Under the pieces are notes generated by a model, which saw nothing but the letters and a program-made list of their open reading frames with translations, ran no database searches and was not told the origin of the DNA. The position numbers and the translations under genes are program-made. Below, one piece after another: positions 36,510 through 45,941 of a DNA stretch of 64,000 bases. The DNA is from Terrabacter aerolatus. GTDB taxonomy: Bacteria; Actinomycetota; Actinomycetes; Actinomycetales; Dermatophilaceae. The stretch is taken from the NCBI RefSeq assembly GCF_007991735.1, contig NZ_BJYX01000004.1, positions 124,001-188,000 on the forward strand, read 5' to 3'. Positions within the stretch are counted from its first letter, which is position 1; each line of letters begins with the position of its first letter.

Positions 36510-38846
36510 TCACTTGAACTGGACCTTGACCTCGAGCTCGTTGCCACCCTGACGGGTCTTGGCCACGGTCATGGTCGTGCCGGAGCCGGCCACCTTGGTG
36601 GACGCCCACGGGTTGTCGGCCGTCCAGTAGCGGTTCGGGTCGCGGTCGTCGAAGGTCGGGATCGCGGGCTGCGACGGGACCTTGGTGGCGACGCCGTTGC
36701 GGTGGAAGGTCACCGCGTCGGTCTTCTCCTGCCCGAACGTGGCGTCGAACGGCTGGCGCCGGTTGCCCAGCATCGTCCGTGTGCCGTCCACGTTGTTGAG
36801 CATGATCGGTGCCGGTCGGGCGTCGACGGGCAGGATCTCGCCGCCGCCGGGGTGGGCGGAGGTGTTGTTGTCGCCGTACTCACCGTTGGCGAACCAGACG
36901 AGCATGCCGTTCTGGTACGGGAAGCGCTCCACCCAGTCGGGCTTGCTGTTGCCCCAGCCGAAGTTGTACGGGCCGGTCTTCAGCGTCTTGTCGTAGCCGC
37001 TGTAGGTGCGGTTCTCGGCGAAGTAGAAGTCCTGGACCTGCTTGGACGTCGTGCCGTTGCTGATCGCGAAGCCGCCCTTGGCGACCCAGGCGCCGGCGCC
37101 GGACTCGACGTCGTCGACCTTCCCGGTCACGCCGTCGGTGGTGACGGCGATGTCGTCGACGAAGGCCTCGCTCGAGACGCCGCCGTCCGTGGCGACGCGG
37201 AAGCGGAACTGGACGTTCTGGCCCTTGTAGGCCGAGAGGTCCCACGACTTCTGCGCCCAGCCGAAGACACCGTTGACGGGCGTGCCGACCTGGGTCCACG
37301 TGGCGCCGTTGTCGGTCGACACCTCGCCGTACATGTAGTCGTAGTCCTGCTCGAGGTTGCCCTGGACGAAGGCGCTGATCGACGCCGAGGTCGTGGCGGC
37401 GGTCAGGTCGACCGGTCGCGACAGCGTCGAGTTGAGGTTGTCGCCGAAGCCGCTCCACCACTCGGCCTTGCCCGAGTGGGGCGTGTTGCGCTTCGTGGTG
37501 ACGGTGCGCTCCGGCAGCGGCACGACGAGGGCCTGGACCGAGTCGCTCTTGGTCGCCAGGTCGGCCTGGCTCAGCTTGACCGTGGTGTCGGTGCCGAACG
37601 GGACGACCTTGTGGTCGAGCCAGCCGAGCTGGAGCTTCTCCCACGGACCCATGTAGCCGGGGGTCGTGCCGATCGAGTCGGTGCCGTGGTTGAGCCACGA
37701 ACCACCGCTCATGAGCGTCCAGAAGGCGGTGCTGTTGTCGCCGCCCTGGGTGTCGTAGAGGTCGGGCAGACCGAGGTCGTGGCCGAACTCGTGGGCGAAG
37801 ACGCCGAGGCCACCGTTCTCGGGCTCGGTCGTGTAGTCACCGATCCAGATGCCGGTGTCACCGATCTGGATGCCACCGAGCTTGTTGCCCTCCGGGCCGA
37901 CCTTGCCGGCACCGGTGGAGTTGACGTACCAGCGGTGCGACCAGATCGCGTCGGTGCCCTGCGCACCACCGCCGGCCTCCTCACCCTCACCGGCGTGGAT
38001 GGCCTGGAAGTGGTCGATGTAGCCGTCAGGGCGGTTGTAGACGCCGTCGCCCTTGGAGTCGTAGCGGTCGACCTTGTCGAACTGCTGGAGGTAGGCGCGG
38101 ATCTGCTCCGTCGTCTTGCCCTGGGCCTTCTGGTCGGCGTACCACGCCTGGGCCGTGTCGTTGATGTAGGCCCAGTAGCCGTTGGACTGCGGGACCGTGT
38201 TGGAGCCGTAGCGCGCCTCGTTGTAGGGGACCTTGACCCAGTCGGAGACGTCACCCTTGGCGAGGAAGCGGCCGTTGGACTGCTTCTGGTAGAAGTCCTT
38301 GAAGGACTCGCCGTCGCCGAACATCATGTCCATGTAGTGCTGGCGGTTGAAGTCCTTGAGCCAGTACGTCGAGTTGTCGTCGGTGCTGTTGCCGTCCCAG
38401 TTGCGGTCGGGTGCCGCGATCTGGTTGTGCACCGGGCCGGCCGCCGTCGACTGACCGGGGTAGGTCTTGTCGCCGAAGTCGGTGAGGATCGTGAAGATGT
38501 CCTCCTCGCGGTTGACCGGGTAGTTGACGTACTTGGACTTCTTGGGCTTGCCGTTCTTGTCCTTGCCCTTGTCCTTGACCTCGATGACGCGGTTGCCGTT
38601 GATGGTCTTGGTCGTGGCCTCGCCCTTGAGGAGCTTGGCGACGGCATCCTTGCGCTCGGCGGTCTGGGCCTCGGCGAGGGGGTTGGGCAGGTTGTCCGGG
38701 CGGGAGGCCTGCGCAGCGGCGGGGTCTCCGCTCACCGGGGCCTTCGCAAGCGGGGTTGCCTGAGCCTGCATCGGCGCGGCGAACCCGGCGACGACGAGCG
38801 CCCCCACGGCCAATCCCGAGACAGCACTCCAATGGCGCTTGTTCAC
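36510..38846 (-). CDS. Secreted M6 (immune inhibitor A-like) metalloprotease
   Basis: A 778-residue exported zinc protease. Residues 1-33 form a signal peptide (QAQA cleavage region). A propeptide-like charged segment leads to the catalytic domain; [15 protein letters not shown] near residue 350 is the HExxH zinc motif with the third ligand downstream. The C-terminal half contains MAM/jelly-roll-like repeats. GTG at 38846 is the start because AGGAGG lies seven bases upstream; the TTG at 38867 is less likely. It probably acts outside the cell on peptides or proteins. Confidence 0.9.
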   Translation of the reverse strand: MNKRHWSAVSGLAVGALVVAGFAAPMQAQATPLAKAPVSGDPAAAQASRPDNLPNPLAEAQTAERKDAVAKLLKGEATTKTINGNRVIEVKDKGKDKNGKPKKSKYVNYPVNREEDIFTILTDFGDKTYPGQSTAAGPVHNQIAAPDRNWDGNSTDDNSTYWLKDFNRQHYMDMMFGDGESFKDFYQKQSNGRFLAKGDVSDWVKVPYNEARYGSNTVPQSNGYWAYINDTAQAWYADQKAQGKTTEQIRAYLQQFDKVDRYDSKGDGVYNRPDGYIDHFQAIHAGEGEEAGGGAQGTDAIWSHRWYVNSTGAGKVGPEGNKLGGIQIGDTGIWIGDYTTEPENGGLGVFAHEFGHDLGLPDLYDTQGGDNSTAFWTLMSGGSWLNHGTDSIGTTPGYMGPWEKLQLGWLDHKVVPFGTDTTVKLSQADLATKSDSVQALVVPLPERTVTTKRNTPHSGKAEWWSGFGDNLNSTLSRPVDLTAATTSASISAFVQGNLEQDYDYMYGEVSTDNGATWTQVGTPVNGVFGWAQKSWDLSAYKGQNVQFRFRVATDGGVSSEAFVDDIAVTTDGVTGKVDDVESGAGAWVAKGGFAISNGTTSKQVQDFYFAENRTYSGYDKTLKTGPYNFGWGNSKPDWVERFPYQNGMLVWFANGEYGDNNTSAHPGGGEILPVDARPAPIMLNNVDGTRTMLGNRRQPFDATFGQEKTDAVTFHRNGVATKVPSQPAIPTFDDRDPNRYWTADNPWASTKVAGSGTTMTVAKTRQGGNELEVKVQFK

Positions 38847-39124
38847 GATCTGTCCTCCTGGATACAAGGCGCCTCATATCGGGCACCTCGCGGTATAAGA
38901 ACACAGATCTCAGACAATGTGGCGCCCAGTCACAGGTAAATCGAAAAAACTTGTGCTTCAAGGCAGTTCGACGCAAGGAACGTAAATTCTTCGTAAAGGA
39001 GTGGCCGCTGGGTCTTGGCATCCCGAGCGGCATCGGCTACGCGTCACAGCCGTCCCAGCAGCCCTACGACGGCGGCCGCCGACAGGCCCCGAAGGGCCCG
39101 TCACTCCCCCGATATGCTCCCCGG
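38847..39124. promoter_or_regulatory. Relatively A+T-rich divergent promoter region
   Basis: This 278-bp space holds the M6 protease upstream region and the panB promoter. It is clearly lower in GC than its surroundings around 38880-39000. A -10-like TATACC on the minus strand (38892-38897) would give the protease a leader of about 45 nt. On the plus strand TATGCT at 39113-39118, six bases before ATG 39125, is the leaderless panB -10 box. No gene is seen here. Confidence 0.5.
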
Positions 39125-40015
39125 ATGAGCGCAGACGCCCCCGAGGAGCAGAGTCCCTACGGTGCGGGAAGCCGGGGCCCGTCCCCCGCCCCGGTGGCTG
39201 ACGGCGCCCCGTCGCCCCGCAAGGTGCGCATCCCCCACCTGCACGCCATGAAGGCCGAGGGCCGCAAGTGGGCGATGCTCACGGCATACGACATGTATGC
39301 CGCCCAGATCTTCGACGAGGCCGGCATACCCGTGCTGCTCGTCGGCGACTCGGCGGGCAACAACGTCTTCGGCTACGAGACCACGGTCCCCGTCACCCTG
39401 GACGAGATGATCCCGCTCGTCCGGGCCGTCTCGACGGCCGCCCGCCGGGCGCTCGTCGTGGCCGACCTGCCGTTCGGCGCCTACGGCGCCTCCGTCGAGC
39501 AGGGCTTCGCGAGCGCCGTCCGGCTCATGAAGGAGGGTCTGGCGCACGGGGTGAAGCTCGAGGGCGGCACGGCGATGGCCCCGCTCGTCAAGGCGCTCAC
39601 CGACGCCGGCATCCCCGTCATGGCGCACCTGGGCTTCACCCCGCAGAGCGAGCACCAGCTCGGCGGCTACCGGGTGCAGGGTCGCGGCGACGCGGCCGAC
39701 GCCCTCGTCGAGGAGGCACGCGCACTGCAGGACGCCGGCGCCTTCGCCGTCGTGCTCGAGATGGTGCCGGCGCCCGTCGCCGCGCGCGTCACCGAGGTCC
39801 TCAGCATCCCGACGATCGGCATCGGGGCCGGCAACGGCACCGACGCGCAGGTCCTGGTGTGGAGCGACTTCGCAGGGCTGCGCTCCGGGAAGGCACCACG
39901 CTTCATCAAGAAGTACGCCGACCTCCGCGGCACCCTGCTCGAGGCGGCGCAGGCGTATGCCGCGGACGTCGAGTCAGGCGCCTTCCCCGACGCGGAGCAC
40001 TCGTTCGACGCCTGA
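39125..40015 (+). CDS. panB: 3-methyl-2-oxobutanoate hydroxymethyltransferase (PanB)
   Basis: A 296-residue enzyme making ketopantoate for pantothenate and CoA. Metal-binding GDSAGNN near residue 75-81 and IGIGAGN near 230-236 are PanB signatures; an N-terminal extension of about 38 residues precedes the TIM barrel. ATG 39125 fits a leaderless message. Three GGCATAC/GTATGCC copies fall inside the first 70 codons, one encoding an ATA isoleucine. A hairpin follows the stop. Confidence 0.94.
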   Translation: MSADAPEEQSPYGAGSRGPSPAPVADGAPSPRKVRIPHLHAMKAEGRKWAMLTAYDMYAAQIFDEAGIPVLLVGDSAGNNVFGYETTVPVTLDEMIPLVRAVSTAARRALVVADLPFGAYGASVEQGFASAVRLMKEGLAHGVKLEGGTAMAPLVKALTDAGIPVMAHLGFTPQSEHQLGGYRVQGRGDAADALVEEARALQDAGAFAVVLEMVPAPVAARVTEVLSIPTIGIGAGNGTDAQVLVWSDFAGLRSGKAPRFIKKYADLRGTLLEAAQAYAADVESGAFPDAEHSFDA

Positions 40016-40028
40016 CGGCGCCGACGTC

Positions 40029-40060
40029 AGAGCCCGTCCGGTCGTGACCGGACGGGCTCT
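40029..40060. terminator. Hairpin between panB and the SPOR-like gene
   Basis: AGAGCCCGTCCGGTC at 40029-40043 pairs with GACCGGACGGGCTCT at 40046-40060, between convergent genes. Confidence 0.8.
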
Positions 40061-40094
40061 CGCGAACCTGCGACAGGGTGGCGCCGGACGCGGC

Positions 40095-40301
40095 TCAGTC
40101 GTCGCCGGCGCCCGATCCGCCGGTCCCGCGCTCGTTCCAGTCACGGTCCTGGGAGTCCCACTGCTCGGTCTTCTTGTGGGCCGTCTCGAGCGCGGCCTGC
40201 GCCTCGGCCTCGGTGGCGTACGGGCCGAGCACCTGCTCGCCGCGGCTGCGGTTGTCATCGGTCTCGACCTGACCCGTGTCGACGTTGTACCAGAAGCTCA
40301 C
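40095..40301 (-). CDS. Small SPOR-like protein
   Basis: A 68-residue soluble protein starting MSFWYNVDTGQVET, with GPYATEAEAQAALETAHKK typical of a SPOR-like fold in many actinobacteria. GTG at 40301 is preceded by AAGGAGTCCGCAG. It has no signal peptide, so septal peptidoglycan binding is doubtful. It lies between panB and map, oriented against map. Confidence 0.75.
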   Translation of the reverse strand: MSFWYNVDTGQVETDDNRSRGEQVLGPYATEAEAQAALETAHKKTEQWDSQDRDWNERGTGGSGAGDD

Positions 40302-40422
40302 CTGCGGACTCCTTCTCTCTGCGGACTCTCTGCGAGCCCTCTGCGGACCCTTGCGACTTCACACCCGGTCCGGGCGGGTCCGCCCCGTGAACGCCACGCG
40401 TGGACGGCACCCGCCGACGACC

Positions 40423-40428
40423 TAGACT
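40423..40428 (+). promoter_or_regulatory. -10 box of leaderless map promoter
   Basis: TAGACT, then seven bases and ATG at 40436. The start codon itself lies inside a GTATGCC heptamer. Confidence 0.45.
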
Positions 40429-40435
40429 CCACCGT

Positions 40436-41317
40436 ATGCCGTTGCTCCAGCCGCGGGTGTCACCACACCCCCTCAGTCCGCGCCGACCGGTGCCCGCCTC
40501 GATCGAACGGCCGCACTACGTCGACGTGCCCAACCCGCGCGAGGACGGCGACCTGCGCATCAAGGACGCCGAGACCATCGAGAAGATGCGGATCGCCTCA
40601 CGCATCGCCGCCACGGCGATGGTCGAGGCCTCCAAGGCCATCGCCCCCGGTGTCACCACCGACGAGCTCGACGCCGTCGCCCACGAGTACATGCTCGACC
40701 ACGGCGCCTACCCGTCGCCCTTGGGCTACAAGGGCTTCCCGAAGTCCGTGTGCACGAGCGTCAACGAGGTCATCTGCCACGGCATCCCCGACGCCTGTCC
40801 CCTCGAGGACGGCGACATCGTCAACATCGACGTGACCGCGTACATCCACGGGGTCCACGGCGACACCGACGCCACCTACCTCGTCGGCGACGTCGACGAG
40901 GAGTCGCGCCTGCTCGTCGAGCGCACGCACGAGGCCATGATGCGCGGCATCCGCGCGGCCCGCCCCGGCCGTGAGATCAACGTCATCGGCCGGGTCATCG
41001 AGAGCTACGCGAAGCGCTTCGGCTACGGCGTCGTGCGCGACTTCACCGGTCACGGCATCGGTCTGGAGTTCCACTCGGGCCTCATCGTCCCCCACTACGA
41101 CGCCGCCCCCCACTACGAGACGGTCATCGAGCCGGGGATGACCTTCACCATCGAGCCGATGCTCAACCTCGGCACCCACGAGTGGGACATGTGGGACGAC
41201 CGCTGGACCGTGGTCACCCGCGACCACCGGCGCTCGGCCCAGTTCGAGCACACCATCGTCATCACCGACGACGGCAACGAGATCCTCACCCTCCCGGAGG
41301 GCGAGCCGGCCGCCTGA
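40436..41317 (+). CDS. map: Type I methionine aminopeptidase
   Basis: A 293-residue enzyme removing N-terminal Met from new proteins. Ligands are visible in [30 protein letters not shown] and QFEHTIVI, i.e. the D, D, H, E, E metal set. An extended N-terminus of about 40 residues is typical of the actinobacterial MetAP type 1c. ATG 40436; an upstream frame from 40400 lacks support. A leaderless -10 box precedes it. Confidence 0.94.
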   Translation: MPLLQPRVSPHPLSPRRPVPASIERPHYVDVPNPREDGDLRIKDAETIEKMRIASRIAATAMVEASKAIAPGVTTDELDAVAHEYMLDHGAYPSPLGYKGFPKSVCTSVNEVICHGIPDACPLEDGDIVNIDVTAYIHGVHGDTDATYLVGDVDEESRLLVERTHEAMMRGIRAARPGREINVIGRVIESYAKRFGYGVVRDFTGHGIGLEFHSGLIVPHYDAAPHYETVIEPGMTFTIEPMLNLGTHEWDMWDDRWTVVTRDHRRSAQFEHTIVITDDGNEILTLPEGEPAA

Positions 41318-41393
41318 GCCGACGCCCCGCGTCGTCGCGCGAGTCCCGCGCGTCGCAGTACCGTGCAGCACCATGCAGCACCCGATCCACCAG

Positions 41394-41443
41394 CTGACCC
41401 CTACTGACACCGACTGACCCCGACTGACACCGACTGACCCCCG
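41394..41443. repeat. 10-bp tandem repeat upstream of ppgK
   Basis: Five 10-bp units close to CTGACMCCGA occupy 41394-41443, ending about 30 bp before the ppgK ATG. Alternate units share CTGACCC and CTGACAC. They lie in the 155-bp map-ppgK spacer. They may vary in copy number or form part of the ppgK leader. A short CAGCACC doublet lies just before at 41366-41382. Confidence 0.7.
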
Positions 41444-41472
41444 ACCACGCCCTCGACAAGGAAGCACGGACC

Positions 41473-42231
41473 ATGGCCAAGCACGGCAAGCCCCTCGGCA
41501 TCGACATCGGCGGCAGCGGCATCAAGGGGGCGCCCGTCGACCTCAAGGCGGGTGAGCTCGCCGGCAAGCGGCTCAAGATCCTGACGCCCAAGCCGGCCAC
41601 CCCCGATGCCGTGGCCGAGGTCGTCGACCAGATCGTCGACCACTTCGCCGACGTGACCGGCGACTCCCCCATCGGCGTCACCGTGCCGGCCGTCGTCATC
41701 CGCGGCACGGTGCTCTCGGCGGCCAACATCGACCCGTCGTGGATCGACACCGACGCCGAGGCCCTCATCAAGGAGCACACCGGTCGCGCCGTGACCGTGC
41801 TCAACGACGCCGACGCGGCCGGTCTCGCCGAGATGTACTACGGCGCGGCCAAGGGCGTGCAGGGTCTCGTCATCCTCACGACCCTGGGCACCGGCATCGG
41901 CAGCGCCATCATCCACGACGGCCGGCTCGTGCCGAACTCCGAGCTCGGCCACCTCGAGATCGACGGCTACGACGCCGAGGACCGCGCGGCATCGTCGGTC
42001 AAGGACGCCGAGGGCCTCTCCTGGGACGAGTACGTCGAGCGGCTCCAGACCTACTACGACACCATCGAGAAGCTCTTCTCCCCTGACCTCATCATCGTCG
42101 GCGGCGGGATCTCCAAGGACAGCGACGACTTCCTGCCGAAGCTGAAGCTGCGCTGCCCGATCGTCCCGGCGCAGCTGCGCAACCAGGCCGGCATCATCGG
42201 CGCGGCGCACCTGGCTGCCGACCTGGCCTGA
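41473..42231 (+). CDS. ppgK: Polyphosphate glucokinase
   Basis: A 252-residue ROK-family kinase phosphorylating glucose with polyphosphate or [19 protein letters not shown] is the phosphate-binding motif; [12 protein letters not shown] and [12 protein letters not shown] are family signatures; [11 protein letters not shown] contains the catalytic Asp. ATG follows AAGGAAG. Strictly actinobacterial in most cases, which supports the organism call. Confidence 0.94.
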   Translation: MAKHGKPLGIDIGGSGIKGAPVDLKAGELAGKRLKILTPKPATPDAVAEVVDQIVDHFADVTGDSPIGVTVPAVVIRGTVLSAANIDPSWIDTDAEALIKEHTGRAVTVLNDADAAGLAEMYYGAAKGVQGLVILTTLGTGIGSAIIHDGRLVPNSELGHLEIDGYDAEDRAASSVKDAEGLSWDEYVERLQTYYDTIEKLFSPDLIIVGGGISKDSDDFLPKLKLRCPIVPAQLRNQAGIIGAAHLAADLA

Positions 42232-42252
42232 GGCCCCGGCCCACCTCGAGCC

Positions 42253-42315
42253 GAGCCGCCCGAGCCGCCCGAGCCACTGGAGCCACTGGAGCCACTGGAG
42301 CCACTGGAGCCGGAG
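42253..42315. repeat. 9-bp tandem repeat after ppgK
   Basis: Seven 9-bp units: two GAGCCGCCC, four GAGCCACTG and one GAGCCGGAG. They are not in a supported gene (the frame would read a Glu-Pro-Leu repeat). The array lies between ppgK and a hairpin. Confidence 0.75.
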
Positions 42316-42359
42316 GCGGTCCTGGCCGGCGCACCCCGTGTGCACCGGCCCGGACCGCC
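42315..42359. terminator. Large imperfect hairpin between ppgK and the cytochrome operon
   Basis: GGCGGTCC (42315-42322), GGCCGG (42324-42329) and GCAC (42331-42334) pair with GTGC, CCGGCC and GGACCGCC ending at 42359, with two symmetric mismatches and a 5-nt loop. It lies between convergent transcripts. Confidence 0.65.
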
Positions 42360-42382
42360 GTCGTCGGCCCCCGGGCCGTGCC

Positions 42383-43324
42383 TCAGCGTCGGTGGTTCCA
42401 GCTGCGCCAGACGAGCCGGTGCACGCCCAGGTGTCGGGGCAGCGTGCGCAGTCCCGGGATCCACGGGATGCAGATGAAGCCGATGCTCAGCAGGATCATG
42501 AGGGCCCAGACCTGGATGTCGGCGTTGTCGGACGTCGCGAAGGGCGGCACCTGGTACCAGAGCGAGTAGAGCCACAGCCACGGCTGGCCGGGGTAGTTTC
42601 CCGTCTCGTTCATGATGCCCCACTGGTCGCCGCCGAGGTTCTGCGCCCGAGCCAGGTCCTCGAGGTGGGTCCCGTCGGCGAGCAGGAGCAGCGCCTTGGT
42701 GCTGTCGACGCCGAAGAAGCTCGTCCGCGAGGTGAGCAGTCCCTCGAGGGACCCGCTCTCGGCGAGCTGCAGCTCGGCCGCAGCGATGGCCGGGACCGGT
42801 CCGTAGTCGCCGGCGGCCACCTTCGCGGGGTCACCGTCCGGCGCCTTCGACAGGGCGTCCGAGTACGCGGTCGCCCAGGCCTGCTGCCGGTCGGCGGAAG
42901 CTGCCTCCCAGACCCGAACGGCCGCCACCGCAGCGGCGTCCGAGGTGAGCGTGCGCACGGGGTCGAGGACGAGGTCCTTGGCCGAGTCCACGGGCTGGGT
43001 CACTCCCGGCAGGGTCTGCAGGTTGACCGGGCCCAGCGTCTGTCCGGTGCCTGCCGTGTTGTAGGGCGCCCCGTAGCCGGCGCTCGTCGTCGTGCCGGCG
43101 AGCTCACCGGCCGCCGTCGCGACGACGTCGGCCGGGGCCTGGCGCGCCCACTGCTGCAAGGAGATCGCCGGATCGTCGGGCGAGGAGAAGACGAGCGCGG
43201 CGACGACGCTGAGCATCGTCACCACCGCGAGCGCGATGACGAACTCCTTGACGAGGTCGTAGCGCCGGGTGGGAAAGGCGTGCGAGTCGGGCGTGATCCC
43301 CCAGCCGCCGGTGCGGGCACTCAT
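42383..43324 (-). CDS. Membrane protein partner of cytochrome b6-like protein (PetD-like ends, large exported domain)
   Basis: A 313-residue protein, third gene of the cytochrome operon. A helix at about 28-48 is followed by a 200-residue extracytoplasmic region rich in Ala, Asp and Thr, then PWLWLYSLWYQVPPF near 246-260 and a helix at about 273-293. The Trp/Tyr-rich stretch resembles the quinol-site PEWY region of cytochrome b C-terminal domains, but the Glu is absent. No heme-c CxxCH. ATG 43324 overlaps the cytb stop (ATGA). I do not recognise the family; a b-type complex subunit is inferred from context. Confidence 0.72.
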   Translation of the reverse strand: MSARTGGWGITPDSHAFPTRRYDLVKEFVIALAVVTMLSVVAALVFSSPDDPAISLQQWARQAPADVVATAAGELAGTTTSAGYGAPYNTAGTGQTLGPVNLQTLPGVTQPVDSAKDLVLDPVRTLTSDAAAVAAVRVWEAASADRQQAWATAYSDALSKAPDGDPAKVAAGDYGPVPAIAAAELQLAESGSLEGLLTSRTSFFGVDSTKALLLLADGTHLEDLARAQNLGGDQWGIMNETGNYPGQPWLWLYSLWYQVPPFATSDNADIQVWALMILLSIGFICIPWIPGLRTLPRHLGVHRLVWRSWNHRR

Positions 43325-44079
43325 GACTCCGGCCCCTGACGGACGGGCACCGCGGGCACCGGGGCCGTGGCGGGAGTGCCGGGAGTGGTCGGACGAGCAG
43401 GCTCGTCCGCCGTCGAGAGCGCGGGGTCCTCCGCGCCGATGGGTGGGGCGACACCGCGACGCCGCACGAGGACGAGGTGCACCACGACGATGCCACCGAC
43501 GACCAGTGGGAGGAGCGAGACGTGCCACAGGACCATCTGGCCGAGGTTCATGACGTTGAAGTAGGCCCCGATCCCGGCAGCGTTGAGTCCGTCCTTGGCC
43601 TGGGTGGAGATCCACTGCGAGTCGAAGTTGGTCTGGATCAGGTAGCCCGTGAAGGCCGTTCCCAGGGATCCGAAGAACGCGAGCGCGCCGGTGGCCCAGG
43701 TGAGCCCGCGGTTGCCGCGCCACGAGGCCATGAAGAACTTGCCCCAGAGGTGGATCACCATGGTGGCGAAGAAGAGCTCGACGCTCCAGAGGTGCACCGA
43801 GTTGACGAAGTGCCCGAGCGAGTTCGAGTGCCACCAGGTGACGCCGCCCAGCGTCAGCACGAGGCCCGAGACGATGATGACGACGAGGCTGGCGAGGCAC
43901 GCGACCCCGAAGACGTAGATCCACGAGGCGACGTAGGCCGGCTGCCGGTCCGGCAGCCACTGCCCCTTGGGCACCAGACCCTCGACCCACCGGGTCAGGG
44001 CTGCGGTCCAGGTGTCACTTCCGCGGCGGGGGGCTGGCTCCGCCGACGTCGGGCGCACGGAGGCCGGGGCCCGGCTCAT
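43321..44079 (-). CDS. Cytochrome b6-like (cytochrome b N-terminal domain) protein
   Basis: A 252-residue membrane protein with four helices in the conserved cytochrome b N-terminal fold. Heme ligand pairs are H96/H110 (H-x13-H) in helix 2 and H186/H201 (H-x14-H) in helix 4, the b6-type spacing (x14 in the second pair rather than bc1-type x13). A Pro/Ala-rich tail of about 45 residues follows. There is no Rieske or cytochrome c gene nearby, so the electron partner is unknown. ATG 44079 overlaps the upstream 57-aa gene (ATGA). Confidence 0.85.
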   Translation of the reverse strand: MSRAPASVRPTSAEPAPRRGSDTWTAALTRWVEGLVPKGQWLPDRQPAYVASWIYVFGVACLASLVVIIVSGLVLTLGGVTWWHSNSLGHFVNSVHLWSVELFFATMVIHLWGKFFMASWRGNRGLTWATGALAFFGSLGTAFTGYLIQTNFDSQWISTQAKDGLNAAGIGAYFNVMNLGQMVLWHVSLLPLVVGGIVVVHLVLVRRRGVAPPIGAEDPALSTADEPARPTTPGTPATAPVPAVPVRQGPES

Positions 44080-44249
44080 CGATCCTCGTCCTCACGCGAG
44101 GAGGGGAAGGGCAGCACGAGCGCGAGCATGAAGACGACGATCATCAGGAGGATGACGACGAGGTTGGCGACGGTGATCGTCAGCCAGCCCCACTGGACGA
44201 CGGGACCTGCAGGCACTGGCTGTGATGCGGCGAGGAACTGGGTGATCAT
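44076..44249 (-). CDS. 57-aa single-helix membrane protein, first gene of cytochrome operon
   Basis: A short gene of 57 residues starting MITQFLAASQ. ATG 44249 is preceded by GGAGGCCAGAG, an ideal ribosome binding site. Residues 20-48 form one strongly hydrophobic helix (LVVILLMIVVFMLALVL), followed by a charged tail SREDEDR. Its stop overlaps the cytochrome b start by 4 bp. It is likely a small subunit or assembly factor of the same complex, comparable in size to the small subunits of b6f-type complexes. It was found by reading the sequence around the operon start. Confidence 0.82.
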   Translation of the reverse strand: MITQFLAASQPVPAGPVVQWGWLTITVANLVVILLMIVVFMLALVLPFPSSREDEDR

Positions 44250-44299
44250 CTCTGGCCTCCGGGTGCGCGAAGCTGTGAGTCCTCCTGCCCGGTGCAGAT

Positions 44300-44321
44300 C
44301 TACTACACAACGTAAGAGTAG
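44300..44321 (-). promoter_or_regulatory. Imperfect dyad upstream of cytochrome operon
   Basis: CTACT (44300-44304) and AGTAG (44317-44321) flank an A+T-rich centre; TACTACA on the plus strand recalls one arm of BlaI/CopY-type operators (TACTACA-n2-TGTAGTA), but the second arm is poor. It lies about 55 bp upstream of the 57-aa start, in the operon's promoter region. Confidence 0.35.
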
Positions 44322-44369
44322 GGCGCGTGGTCCCGGTGCGGACCGGAATGGGATCTTCGGTCGGTGACC

Positions 44370-45941
44370 TCAGACACGCCGGAGGGTCGCGAGCAGCTCG
44401 GGGGCCCGCCGGTCGAAGAGCCGAGCTCCTGCGCGCAGACCCGTGAGGCCGACGGCGCCCCCGAGCCCGAGGCCCACGACACCGGCCCCCCAGACCGCCC
44501 ACTCCGACCCCTGCCAGGCCACCCAGGCCAGCACGAGGGTGGGCGACGCCAGCCCGAGCGTGGCGACGCTCGCCAGCGACTGCGCGGCCATCGTGATCCC
44601 CGCTGCACCCGGAGGAGCGTTGAAGGGGCTCTCTCCCGACTCCGCGACGGGATAGGGCAGCACGACGCTCATGACGCTCGAGACGGCATACCCGGCGCCG
44701 AGCAGCCCCACGGACAGGCCGAGGACTGCCGGCAGCAGGTCCCACCGACCCGCGACGGCCACGCCGACGAGGACGTAGGCCGGGACGAGGACGGCCGCGA
44801 GCAGGACCGCCGGCACGAGACGACCGCCCCGGTCGTCGCGACCCGACGTGCCCGAGACGATGTGCAGCCACAGGGCGTCGGACTCGTAGGCCACGGAGTT
44901 GTGCTCGCTCCACCCGACCAGGAAGGAGACGAGCGGGCCCATGAGCAGCGGTGTCCAGACGAGATGGCCCGTGTAGAACGGGATGAGCAGTGCGAGCGGG
45001 ACGAGCGGCGTCATCACCATGCTGATCTGGTAGCGCGGGTCGCGACGCCAGTAGGTCAGCACCCGCGCCGCGACCGCCCCCGCGGGGGTGCCCGGCAACC
45101 GCGTCAGCAGCCCCAGGTCGTCGCCCATCGAGGTCCCGGAGTCGGTCCGCGACACGGCACGTGGGTCGTCGACCTCGCCACGCAGCACCCGCGACCACAG
45201 CGCGAAGACGAGCACGAGGAGGGCGGCCGCCAGCGCCAGGCGCACCAGCCCGGTCCCGACCTCCCCGGCGGCGACGTCGCCGGGCGCAGCCCACGCCCAC
45301 CCGAGCGGGGACCACGCGACGACCCGAGCGGTGGCCGTCGCCATCCCCCTCAGGTCGCCCCCGAGGTTGGCCACGAACGAGACCGCCGGCCCGACGACGA
45401 CGAGGAGCAGCAGCCCGAGCACGGCGATGACGTCTCGGCCGCGACGGCTCGAGATCGCGTTCGTCATGACGGCCGAGACCCAGCGGCTCGTGGTGATGGC
45501 GGTCAGCAGACCGATGAACGTCGACACGACGGCCACGAGGGTCGACGCCGGAGTGTGCGACCACGCGACCACGACGCCGGCCGAGAGCACCATCGAGGCG
45601 ATGGAGGGCAGGCCGACGAGCGCTGCCGCCACGAGCCCGACCGCCAGCTCCCGGTGCGGGACCGCGAAGGTGGCGAAGCGCCCGGGGTCGAGCGTCGGGT
45701 CGGAGCCGAACGAGAAGAGCGGCACGACGGTCCAGAGGACGATGCCGGCCGCGCCGGCCAGCGGGAGGACGACACGCGCCGCGTCGAGCGACGCTCGGAA
45801 GGAGGCCAGGATGACGGCGAGTCCGGCGACGAGGACCGCGAAGTAGACGATGCCGACGATCGCCCCGATCGCCTGGGCGCGACTGCGCCTGAAGATGTTG
45901 CGCAGCAGGGCGAGCTTCAGTCGGACGAGGTGCGCAACCAC
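44370..45941 (-). CDS. ABC transporter permease with duplicated membrane region
   Basis: A 523-residue membrane protein with about 12 helices, the partner of the ATPase encoded upstream. Its start GTG 45941 lies inside the ATPase gene (25-bp overlap). It lacks extracellular domains and has several Arg-rich cytoplasmic loops (SSRRGRDV). It resembles the ABC-2 permeases of exporter pairs. Substrate unknown. The C-terminus ends in ATLRRV. Confidence 0.8.
   Translation of the reverse strand: MVAHLVRLKLALLRNIFRRSRAQAIGAIVGIVYFAVLVAGLAVILASFRASLDAARVVLPLAGAAGIVLWTVVPLFSFGSDPTLDPGRFATFAVPHRELAVGLVAAALVGLPSIASMVLSAGVVVAWSHTPASTLVAVVSTFIGLLTAITTSRWVSAVMTNAISSRRGRDVIAVLGLLLLVVVGPAVSFVANLGGDLRGMATATARVVAWSPLGWAWAAPGDVAAGEVGTGLVRLALAAALLVLVFALWSRVLRGEVDDPRAVSRTDSGTSMGDDLGLLTRLPGTPAGAVAARVLTYWRRDPRYQISMVMTPLVPLALLIPFYTGHLVWTPLLMGPLVSFLVGWSEHNSVAYESDALWLHIVSGTSGRDDRGGRLVPAVLLAAVLVPAYVLVGVAVAGRWDLLPAVLGLSVGLLGAGYAVSSVMSVVLPYPVAESGESPFNAPPGAAGITMAAQSLASVATLGLASPTLVLAWVAWQGSEWAVWGAGVVGLGLGGAVGLTGLRAGARLFDRRAPELLATLRRV

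Noticed and set aside
42253-42315. 9-bp repeats as a CRISPR array
   Set aside because: The units are directly adjacent without spacers and are far too short.
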